Below are positions 1 to 10,500 of a stretch of 64,000 bases of DNA, one piece after another. Origin of the DNA: Thamnaconus septentrionalis (Eukaryota; Chordata; Actinopteri; Tetraodontiformes; Monacanthidae); assembly GCA_009823395.1 (NCBI GenBank), contig CM020516.1:9118001-9182000 (forward strand), given 5' to 3'. The notes under the pieces are model-generated. The model was given only the letters and a program-made list of their open reading frames with translations, had not been told where the DNA came from and did no database searches. Every line of letters starts with the position of its first letter. Positions within the stretch are counted from its first letter, which is position 1. The position numbers and the translations under genes were made by a program.

Positions 1-1955
1 CTGGGAGCGTGGAGAGCACTTACCCAGTCGGGCCGCAGCATAAGTGGCTCGCGCATCCAACAAACACAGAATGTTGATGAAATGCGGAGAAAGGCTAAAC
101 AATGGTCTTTTCATGCGGGCCGCACACGCTCGCGAGCTCACGCCCACTCATCCCACTCGTCTCCGTGTGGAGCGGGTCGTGTTTTTCAATGCCGGCATTC
201 CCTCTTTCTTCTCCAATCACAGAGAATCTTCCTTCGCCTCTTTGAGATCTCGCATTACAGCCCTTTACACGCGCTTATTTCTCCACCCACTCGCCAGTCC
301 GTCTTGTTAATGATGAAAAAAAAGAATATTGATCTCGATAAAACAGCGTCTTTGGCACTGTGTTTACAGTCTCCCACAGAAAGACTTGGTTTCTGCTTCG
401 TTTTTTCCCCGGCTAAAACCGATGCTTTGTTGCACACGACTCTCTGAACGCAGCACCAAGAGGTGCTGTGAAGATAAGAGGCTCCTTTTATTTGTCAAAA
501 AACTGGGAAACTGCTGCATGGCCCGACATCATACCTTGAACAATACTGCAATACATTCTACGCTTGTGTTTACACGTTTCTCCCGCTGTCTGTTTTTCTC
601 CTTGATTTTTATTCTTTAGGTTTTCCATCATGTGCTGTGACTCTGTCGCAATCTAGAGGGCCCGGCTGCCGTTAAAGCAGCGAGACTCTTCAGCCCCCGA
701 CCCTGTCATCTCATCTCCTCATCCGCGCCTATCGTCGATATCCCGGAGTGAGGATGTAATACAAGGACCGCGGGTCGTAAACCCTGATACGCCGCCAAAC
801 AAGAAAGGAACTGGGATTACACGGCGGCTATGGACTGACGTGCGGGTCAACTGATACCGGATCACGCTGGCGGCTTTCCTTGGAAGTGTAAGTCTTTAAT
901 AAATCCTCCCGACCGCAAAAAAAAAAAGAAGAGTCAACTCAGTTTGAGCGAGAGGGGTGGGCGGGATCAATTGAAATTTAATCCGTTAATGGGAAATAAT
1001 CCAATGATCAGCGTCTCCTTCCGAGATGAGGCTAATTGGATTTGGAGACGTCTCTCCAGATTGACCTTTCGCTGCGCAGGAGACGTGCCGCTGGACGAGG
1101 TGAGGTGAGGACGAGGACGCCGGACAACTGTCACGTCTTTCGGGGAGGGTGGCGTCAAATAACGTGATGTTTTGTGTAGTTTATGACAGACGGATTAAAA
1201 GGGGGCGGGAGAGGCGCGGCGCATTTGAAGATGCGGCCTGCCGGCTTATCAGGCCGTGCAGCCTCATCCCTTTCTCACCGCGTGTGCGTGCATGCAGAGG
1301 ATGTCTGTCATTACGGCGGTTGTATCTGTGCCCGAAATCTGCATCCGCCTCTCATCTCCTCCTCTCCCTCGTCTCTCCGCCGCCGCTGACATGTGTTTGC
1401 GCTCCTTTTTTCAGATGTACACCTTAATGCTGGGAGTGGCGGCTGTTTGGGTTTTTTTTTATTTATACGCTGTCTTTGTTCTGCTTCCAAATGGAGGGCA
1501 AACAAATATTCAAAAAAAAAAAAAGAAAAGTCAGAGACGTGCTCTTTATCTGGTGCCAAGCGCAAAATATGGATATACGTTTGAAGCTCCATTGGAGTGC
1601 AAAGAGACACAGGCGGCGTGCAGTTTACGTCGTTTAAATCGTGCCTCTTTTTTTTTGTGTGTGTGCACTGAGCGTGTTCAACGCAGTGTAAATGCTGCCT
1701 TTGTTTTTGTGTTTTTTTTTTAAACTTCCTTTTTCCGTCTGATCGAAAAGCATTACGGCGCGCAAGTAGCATATGTTGAATAATTAACGTAATGCACGCC
1801 GCTTTTCTTTTGTTGCAGCAGCCAAACAACATGGTGAACGGCAATTTGTTTGCATGAGTGTCAAACCGAGGCACACTGATGTCAGAGTCAATGCAGGCAT
1901 GCAGTGCACAGCAGTGCACGGAGTGCTTTTAGTTATGAACATATGAACTGTGCTG
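1..1955. other. No gene recognised; 5' region of ptpre or intergenic
   Basis: Mixed sequence with short poly-A/T runs. Donor-like sites exist on the minus strand at about 21-26 (GTAAGT) and on the plus strand at 888 (AAGT|GTAAGT). The latter could end a ptpre 5' leader exon in the GC-richer stretch 650-887, but nothing confirms it. Confidence 0.45.
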
Positions 1956-2330
1956 CACAGTGTTGTTGGGGTTACTCCATGGAAGTAATCCAACTACTGA
2001 TTACTGATTACTTCTTTAAAAGGTTATCTGATTACTTCTTTAACTACTTCGTTTCATAAGTAATCAATTACTAATTACCTTAGTTATTTAAAGGTAAAGT
2101 AGCAGTTGAGAACGTCTTGTTTCCTGCACATAACGTACAACAAACTACGATATGGTCATTTTTAGGTTGCAAAATATTTTGGAAAAGTAATGGAATTGTT
2201 ACTTGATAAAGTAATTATGATATAATTACCAGTTTTGCCACAGTAATCCTGTTAAATTACTCTGTTACTAAAAAAGTAGTTTAATTACAGTAGTGGATTA
2301 CTTAGTAATAGATTACTCGCTGGTGCACAA
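1956..2330. repeat. TTAC/GTAAT-rich interspersed repeat
   Basis: Starts CAGTGTTGTTGGGGTTACTC and continues as dozens of GATTACTT, AGTAATC and TTACTTT words, the character of a widespread fish non-autonomous element. Ends near GATTACTCGCTGGTGCACAA. Terminal repeats are too diverged to assign a superfamily. Confidence 0.5.
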
Positions 2331-4498
2331 TGGCAAATGACATTGTGGCATCATTATTATAATAATGATGGTAACCTTTTGCCTTTTGTCTAGTTGAGGT
2401 TTAAGCTGATCAATTAATTGCAATAGTTGCACAATTTAAAAGCCTTTTAATTGGCTTGAGTGACTTGGCAGGTCTACATATCAGGTTCCAGTTGCATTTG
2501 TGAGTCAGTGACGCAGGATTTATGCCACAAAAGAACTTAGGAAAAAAGGATTTCCAGCACTTTTGTCAACGCACAAACCTTCCATCATTTTGAACATTTG
2601 GTACATTTCATCCATATACCTCACTGGGGGGGCGATGAATAGAAAAAATGTAAAGGATTGCTGAACAAGCTACTTATGGAGGTTTGTGAAGTGCGGCTGA
2701 GATGGATTGCCCACAAAGGAAAAACACGCAGCTTCAATCTACTGTGCTGTGACGGTGGATATACGACAAGGACATTAGCTTGAAACACGGCGGCACATTA
2801 GGCACTGCAGCGGGTGGAAGGATGTACGGCGTGTGCATTTTTAATGTGCACTGCGTGAACCCCCGTGTTCAGGTGATGAGCTTCAGAAATCATACTGGAG
2901 GGTGAAGGTCTTTATATTCAAACATAAACCTTTTAGGACCATAAGTCTTTAAAATGAGTCTTTAAAGTGAACTTGGAAAGAAAATTCTGCTGAAGTGCTC
3001 AGACTTCTTATTTGAAGCGACATATATTTGCATGGTGAATGTAGTTCACTCTGTGCATAAGATGGGGCAAGAAAAAGGTCAAGGAGGTCAGAGTGCTGCT
3101 TTGATTTTTTTATTAATTGGTGCATTTTCTCCGGTTTTGCAGTCTATTCTGAGGTCATTTAATTAAAAGGATTCCATTGTGGTCAAATCTGTGCAGTTGA
3201 ATTGGTATTTGTCATTTAGCCTTGTGTATGTTTGGTTAATAAAGACGAAGAAGGGACAACCTTTTTCAAGGGTGAATTAATAAAACAAATGAGTGAACGA
3301 GCTGAAGGCCTTGCAGAAAAACACACTGCTGTTTTTATTTTTTTTATTTCCCCCCTGATTTTTTTTATTTTCCCCACACGTTTTTCAGATGTTCCTCTTG
3401 AGAGTTGAACTGAGAGAGGTGCTGAAGTGGGGCAGAGCAGGTTCATCCCAGGCCAGTGCCAGTCTTCCGGTTTAGAAAATGGCCAGCATACGTCTGACTC
3501 CATCCTTCCCCCCCCTTTTTCGTACAATGAATTGAGAATGCTTCTAAAACTGCCTCCATCTGTGTCACGCCTGTGTTCTCCAGCAACAAAAGCAAAGGAG
3601 ATCCGCCTTAAATAATGCATATTCGTACACAAAATATTCATATTTCTCCTTAAGATAGCATTGCATCACGCATGAATGGGATGATTTGCTTCTGCGGTCC
3701 AGACTCAAGTGATGCAGCATAATTTAATTCCTTGGGAAAGTCGATGTCGAGCAGGTGCTGGAGGTTGGAGGCATCGTATTAGCGGTTAATGTTTCATTAG
3801 ACGGGTTTAAAAAAAAAAAAAGGAATTTGGTTTTAATGACGGAATAGCTGGTGGGGCTGCCGAGAACAGAGTTTTTACTTCTTTGAAAATGTGCTTTTGA
3901 ATCGTACAGACATCAGAATTATATGAGGTCAGAATGGCAAAAGATAACTTAGGACTAATGTGAGGCTGAGCCATCCAGAATTTTATTCTTTGTTGCCTTT
4001 AACCAGTGTATTTTATGTATAAACGGCAACATTCATTGAGTGAGCACAGCTTTAAAAAGGACTGAATTCACGAGAGGAATTGCAGTGTCATGGACCAACG
4101 GAACAGTCCACGCATGCTAATGAGGCTGAGTGGGTTGGAGGTTTAAAAAACAAAACAAGAAAAAACACAACAAGAATCAAGTGTTGTGCGTGTGCAAAGT
4201 TGTGAGGCAGGAGCACAAAAGCACACAAGGATGAAGATACGAGGAGACAAGGCTGGAACAAAATGGAAAAAAATCGGAGCGAGATGCGAATGAGGACGCA
4301 GCAGAGAGGGAGAGAGACAGAGAGAGAGAGAGAGAGAGGCAGCTGAGACGCAAGTAAAGAAAATCAGAATAAGAGGAAGTGGAAAGAAAAACATGATCAT
4401 TATAAATAGAATTCCAAACAGAAAAGTGTGTAATAAGGTGTACATAGATATACATTTTATGTATTATTGCCCCCACACAAGAAATGATTTATATACAT
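2331..4498. other. Gene-free stretch
   Basis: No exon supported. It includes a perfect 22-base palindrome of ATT units at 2349-2370, a purine-rich (GA) run near 4311-4338, and several poly-T/A runs. Confidence 0.5.
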
Positions 4499-4875
4499 AC
4501 ACTACTAGTCAAAAGTTTGGACAAACCTTCTCATGCAATTCTTTTATTTATTTATTTTTTTTTTAGTCTTTACAACTTTCTACACTGCAGGTAGATACTG
4601 AAGACATCAAATATATGAGCAAGATATATGTAATAATGCAGCAAAGAAAAACACGTTAAATAAATCTAAATATGCTTTTTATGAAAGGCGGCTATTTTGA
4701 AGAATTTCAAGATAAAACGTGTTTGAGTTATTTTACACTTTTATTGTTTCCTACATAATTCCATGTGTGTTCATAGTTTTGATGCCTTCAGTGAGAAACT
4801 GCAATGTCAACAGTCATGAGAATGAAAGAAAAGACATTCAATTCATAGGGTGTCCAAACTTTTGACGAGTAGTGT
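4499..4875. mobile_element. Miniature Tc1/mariner-like element
   Basis: Terminal inverted repeats of 25 bases at 4499-4523 and 4851-4875 with one mismatch (core AGTCAAAAGTTTGGACA against the complementary right end). The GTCAAAAGTTTGGACA end is characteristic of fish Tc1-like transposons. The interior (GAAGACATCAAATATATGAG, ATAATTCCATGTGTGTTC) matches the remembered non-coding flank of such elements. There is no transposase frame, so it is a deletion derivative. A TA lies at the left junction; the right TA appears mutated. Confidence 0.8.
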
Positions 4876-5282
4876 TTATGTATGTATAGATGTAGATATG
4901 TAGATATGTATAATGTGTGTGTGTTTGTGTGTGTGTGCGTGTGCTTGTGTGTGTGCGTATGGAAGAGATGAAGTGACTTGCAGTGACACTTGGCATACAA
5001 TATCTCTTGGTTTTCTTTCCCCCTTTTGTCTTGACAATATGGTGGATGTGGAAGTGGTGCCAGCACATGACAGATACGCGGCGGCCCGTGCGGTGACCCG
5101 TGCAGGCAGCACGCCACGAAGCCTGCGGGACGGGTCCGAGAGTGTGAGGGAGTGTGGAGAACAGGTGCCCACACTGTCAGCTTGTTATCGCCGCGCAGAG
5201 AATCGCCTCCGCCGCACCAGTGTGGCACAAATGCAACACATGGCCTCTGGCTGTGGGACATATATGCGGGCGGAACAGCATG

Positions 5283-5346
5283 AGTGAGAGAGAGGGTGAG
5301 AGAGAGAGAGAGAGAGGGAGGGAGAGAGAGAGAGAGAGAGAGAGAG
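5283..5346. repeat. (GA)n microsatellite
   Basis: GA dinucleotides with two short GGGAG interruptions. Confidence 0.95.
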
Positions 5347-5423
5347 GCGCCAGGCTGAGCCAAGAAATGTCCTCATTTGAAAAAAATAAAAAAGCATACC
5401 GGTGCCTGCAATGTCAAAACTGA

Positions 5424-5425
<2 letters not shown>

Positions 5426-5462
<37 letters not shown>
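5426..5462. repeat. (CA)n microsatellite
   Basis: Nearly pure CA repeat of about 18 units. Confidence 0.95.
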
Positions 5463-7250
5463 TCTCTTTAATATGCAGACATGAGGACCCAGGAGACATT
5501 TACAACCTACAAAGTGAGGACATTCTGGCTGGTCTTCACAACTTTCCAGCATCATTATTAAAGTAGATTAGACTTATTTAACGTTAAGGTTGAATTGATG
5601 TCAGGCTTGTTTCATGGTCGTTCGTCGTGTCATTAGTCTTGGAGTGAAGGTCCCGGTTAAGCTGTACCAAAGAATAGAAAATGGTTTAAAGTCCCTGCAA
5701 AGATAGAAAGACAAACAAAAGTGTGTGTGTGTGTGTGTGTGTGTGTTTTTCTGTCAGTTTAGCTAAATTTGAATGCTCAATTCTAGATGCAAGGTATAAA
5801 AAAAAATAAATAACATGTTTGGCTAAAGTTAGTGTTAAGAATATGGTAAGGTTAGAGTTAGGGTTGTGATCCAAGGATGGGTTTAATTTGTCGTTTACTT
5901 ACTGTTGTTGTTGTTAATCATTTTTTACTTTGTTAGTTCTAATTAATATTTGCATATTCTTGTAGTATTATTATCCTGAGCATGTCTATTAAGACATTGA
6001 AACAAGTAATTAATTATGTTTTATCTACCAGACACAGGACACACTTACTGACTTGCATAAATCAAACAAGTAGCAACAGCAATACCAGCAGGAAATCCAC
6101 TCTAATGCACAGCATAAATCAGCTGCAAGATAAAGATGCACACTTGATTTACAGTGTTTCTCAGTGTACCGCACCTCCGCATGAAATAAATTGTGCTGGC
6201 TCGTACTATTCTGTGGCTCTGGGTTTGGCAAAAGGCCCCAGGAGATCCAGTTATATAACACCCCCTAGTGTTACTTGCAGAAAACTCTCACAAAGAGCAC
6301 AAATTGGCCTTTAGATGACCCATTTCCAGAGGAGCTAAATTGACAGTATGAATTATTCCATCCTGTCTTGTGGCCTCTATAAGGAGAAGAGGATGTGGAG
6401 CAGAGGATAAATTAGGACTCTCATTTGTTGCTTCTCTCATTATTCCATCAAAGCCTTTTAGGCAAATTTGCCCTGTTGGCCCAATTTATTCAGAGATTTA
6501 CTATCCTCCTATTTGGACGAGGGAGGAAGGGAAAAGAAGACGTTCTTGTCAGTTTGGAGAAATAAATCGCCTCGTGTTTCGAGATGATAGGGATGATGTG
6601 TCAGACTCAATTTGACAACTTTTGCCTCTTGGATGAAAACAAACGGAACTTGAAACAATGTCTTGAAAGATCTCTAATCGCTTGCAGCAATGTGAGGAGC
6701 TTTTGAATAAAGCAGTAGCTCCAGACCCGCGTGCAAACACAAACAGTTGGCTGCTGCTATTTTTAAGAGGGCGGCAGCAGCAGGTCTCATTGTCACCGAG
6801 CGTCAAGCGTTTGCCGGCACTGCACATCAAAGTCTGCGCAGCACAACAGGACGCCTTTTGACAAAAAGTACACCGAGCTCAAACCCACAGGGGTCCGGCG
6901 GGGATTCGGTTCCCGTCACCTGTGGCTTAAAACCCTCCCTGCCTCCCTCTCCTCATTTGATGTCTGAGAATCAGGTTATGTTATTCTCCTGTTGCTCCTG
7001 CTGTCCGCCCGGCAGCGCGAGGCTGCAGGAACATCTCCCGGAAGGATTTGGGCTCAGCGGAGGGAGGCAGACAGACACGAGGCTCTTGAGCCTCATCAAA
7101 GCTGAGCTCCCTCAGCGAGGCTCGCCAGACAGCCGACAGGTTATCTATAGATCTGGCGCCACCCAGTGGAAGCTGAGGCTACTTACAGGATTTCTCAAAT
7201 TTTTTTTCTCTTTTCTCTCCCCCCGCCTCCTTCTCTGTTTCGCAGTGACA

Positions 7251-7317
7251 ATGGTGTTGTTTCTGGTTGGGATCAGTGTCGCTGTGAATAATTCCTCTCA
7301 TGACAACCAAACTGCAG
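7251..7317 (+). CDS. ptpre: ptpre coding exon 1: signal peptide and start of ectodomain
   Basis: Residues 1-22, [12 protein letters not shown] followed by [10 protein letters not shown]. The hydrophobic run is a short signal peptide; N13/N14 (NNSS) and N19 (NQT) are N-glycosylation sequons. An acceptor CGCAG ends at 7245, so five bases of 5' leader precede an ATG in good context (ACAATGG). The frame is also open back to the acceptor, so a longer signal peptide from an upstream exon is possible. Phase 1 at the donor GTAAAT. Confidence 0.8.
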
Positions 7318-7340
7318 GTAAATAACGTGGAAACAAATAA

Positions 7341-7376
<36 letters not shown>

Positions 7377-7552
7377 GTAGTAGTAGTAGTAGTAGTAGTA
7401 TTGATATTAGTATTGGTATTGTGACTGACATTGATTTTGTAAACATTTTCTTATCACAATGCTAAGTATAATTAATATTTCAATATTCCACTTTGTCTTG
7501 ATATTTTTAACATCACAAAACTTACTATTATCCTATTTGTCATTTGATTATA

Positions 7553-7584
<32 letters not shown>

Positions 7585-10500
7585 CATTATTATCATCGGA
7601 AGTAGTAGTAGTATTTGTAGAAGTATTGATTATTAGTATTGGTATTGTGACTGACATTGATTTTGGAAACATTTTCTTATCACAATGCTAAGCATTTCAA
7701 TATTTCACTTTATCTTGATATTTTGCACATCACAAAACTTACCATTATCCTATTTGTCATTTGACAGTGAAATAATTAGCATTTTGAGGACAGTCGCTAA
7801 CCTTAGAGACTATTTTGGCCTTGCTTCAGATCTCAGAAATGCCTCCTAACTACAAGTTTGCACGTGTAACTTCTCCAGAAAACCCCACCCACCAGGGTGC
7901 CCACGTGCTGCCTTCCACGCTGGTCATATCGCTGCTCCTCATCATCGTCGTGCTGCTGACCATCTACTGTCTAAGGTAAACAGGGCCGACACCTCCCTTC
8001 TGTTTGCCTCCTCCGAGTGGATCCCCGCCTCATCTTTTTATCTCCGCTAAAGCCTCTGAGCGAGCATGAGATTGAGCGTGTCAGGTCAGGGCACCGCAGT
8101 GGGGGTGGTTTGGAAACAGGCGGCGTGCAAAAGCTTATGGGCAAACAGCTGCACCTCCAGAGGGCACGCGCAAAAACAGCGGGTCAGGTCAGGCCACAGT
8201 CAGTCATTCGCTGGGCGTCCGGGACGGCGGCATGAAGAGGAGCAGCTTTGCCTCTCTCAGATGGTTGATATTGGTTTTGGTATTTGCTGTTTGCCTTCTT
8301 TATGTGCTTAACAGCCTCTGTTCTGTAGATCAAATATCTGCCCTTTGTCTTCTCTTTGTTTTCACCGCGCCTCCCCCCTGTCCTCCGCTGGCAGGTTCAA
8401 AAACCACCGGAAAGCCCTGGTTACCTCCGTGGATAAGAAGATTCCAAATGGCTTCATGGAAGAACAAGGTACTTTTGTGGAGTGGTCACCGAAAGTGCCG
8501 TAAATCAGCCTTTTTATTTTTATTTCCCCTCCGTATTTTTATTTTAATTGTAAATTCACGATTTTTATAGACTTGAAAAGTGTCACGACATGAAGCCCAA
8601 AGTTTTAGAGGACTCTCAGCTTTCGTAGCACGCAGGGAGTCGTATAAACTAACAATTTTGAAAAAAAGAAAAAAAACGAAGGGAGACCAAAGAAAGAAAG
8701 GAAAGAGCCAAGTTCTGTGTTGAGACACTTTCATGCAGCAGCATGTTTATGACTCAAGAAATCATTCCTGTCGTGCTACGCCGCGCAAAGCACGAAATCT
8801 CGGCGGCCGTCGGCCTTGTTTTCGCAGGTGCTCCGAGAGCTTGTAATGTGCTCCTCCGGGGAGGCGTTAGCGCTTTGACCGTCGTATATCCCTCTGAACG
8901 CAGGCGAGCAGACGGTGGTCCTGCTCCCCAGGTCTCCCTCGCCGTCCAAGAGGTACTTCCCCATCCCGCTGGACTCTCTGGAGGAGGAGTACCGGATACG
9001 CTCGGCGGACGATGGCAAGCTCTTCAGAGAGGAGTTCAACGTAAGCGCGAGCCCCCCCCCCCCAACTCCCCCGCCGTGCCGTGCCGTGCAGCAGTGGCGG
9101 GAAGGTTTGCATGCATATTCGGGCCTGCGAGCGCAGAGCTGCCGTGCAGGAGGCGGCAATAAAAAAAGTTATGTTAGGCTCTGAAGCTCGGCTGGGCTCT
9201 CCTGAGGACTGAGGGCTTCTTTCTTTACAGTCGCTGCCGTGTTACTACCACCTCGGGTCCTTCGAGGAGGCGAGCAGAGAGCACAACAGAGAGAAAAACA
9301 GATATCCCAACATTTTACCATGTGAGTGAGGATCTATAGTCTGTCACGGCCAATATTAATGTAACCTTTACACTCGGATGTTGTATTGATCACTAAATCT
9401 CGGGGAAAAGTGATGCTTGCCCTTTTTTTTATTATTTCTTCTCTCTTCTCCTCCCCACAGACGATCACTCCAGAGTGGTGTTAAGTCATCTTGACGGGCA
9501 TCCGTGCTCAGACTACATAAACGCATCCTACATAGATGTAAATTTGGGCCGCAGATCGGATTACCGCAAGTTTAATCAAAGTTTTTTGGGAAAAAAAAAT
9601 GCCTCTAACGCCCGAATTTTGTTTTCCCTCGCAGGGCTTTAAAGAGAAAAATAAATTTATTGCAGCTCAAGGTAAATATATGAATTATTCCTCAACCGTT
9701 GGCTGATTTACAGTCTCAAAGTATTGATTTTCTTGCTTTTGCTTTTTTTTTTTTTCTTCTCCCAGGCCCGAAGCTTGAGACAGTGGCAGACTTCTGGCGG
9801 ATGGTTTGGGAGCAGAAAACAGCCACCATAGTGATGCTGACCAATCTGAAGGAGAGGAAAGAGGTGCTCACCCTCCTGTTCTGTTCACTAGCCCGTTGGG
9901 ATGCATGATATTTGTTGGGAATATAAAAAAATGAAACAAAACACAGAAACAGTCAAATAAAAACAAAACAATTGTTTTTAGTGCCGCAACAGCGTAGTTT
10001 CCCAATTTGGGATCAATAAAGTACATCTATTCTATTCTATAAGAACTACAGTGGGCATTTGTAGAAGTAGAATAATCAGAATAGTGTCTGCATTTTGTTT
10101 TTTTGTGTACCCGTCACCTTTGCTCTTATCTCGTGTCTTTACAAACAAAACACATCCCAATTAAAATTTTCTCAAGTATTTGTAATTACACAAATCTTGC
10201 CGTTCGATTCTCTCTCACAACTTGTGGTGTTGACAGCAAAGCACACAGGCTGCTGACATTGGTATCGAGACACTTTTTGTCTCCGAAATTCTACAAATGT
10301 GACATTAGCTCACGATTTAAAGTCAGCCAACGCATTGTGATTATGTGTAAAAATCCCCCTTTTTTTTTTTTGCAAACGGCCAGTCCAAAGTCATGCCGAT
10401 ACTTTATGTGATCACTTTCCCAACTGAGAATCCATACAGAGTGTCACCCAGCTGATTACTTAGCGTGGCATTAGATTTAGCCCCGGCGGGATGATCAATT

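Larger units (their letters stand above)
4876..7245. other. Gene-free stretch before ptpre exon 1
   Basis: Contains GT repeats (4915-4961), GA repeats (5283-5346), CA repeats (5426-5462) and GT repeats (5721-5746), then complex sequence to the exon. No coding exon was found. It may be intron 1 of the receptor transcript or its promoter region. Confidence 0.5.

Noticed and set aside
1..27. Minus-strand splice donor (GTAAGT) at the left edge, suggesting the end of an exon of an opposite-strand gene
   Set aside because: The sequence to its right shows no open, conserved-looking frame and no acceptor could be chosen, so a gene is not supported.
650..887. Possible untranslated first exon of ptpre ending at AAGT|GTAAGT
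   Set aside because: There is a plausible donor and GC-richer sequence, but no core promoter or homology to confirm it; mentioned only as a possibility.
3732..3745. EBF-like site (TTCCTTGGGAAA) and a similar one near 51757
   Set aside because: Each deviates from the TCCCNNGGGA consensus and such matches are expected by chance in 64 kb.
5154..5423. Open frames with poly-acidic or Ser/Leu repeats across GA and CA microsatellites, here and at 13191, 35432, 44047 and elsewhere
   Set aside because: They are translations of simple repeats in several frames at once, with no splice context or family similarity.
8017..8311. Open frames overlapping the cytosolic ptpre first exon region
   Set aside because: Only the short frame from 8232 to 8263 matches a known protein; the longer frames continue into the intron.
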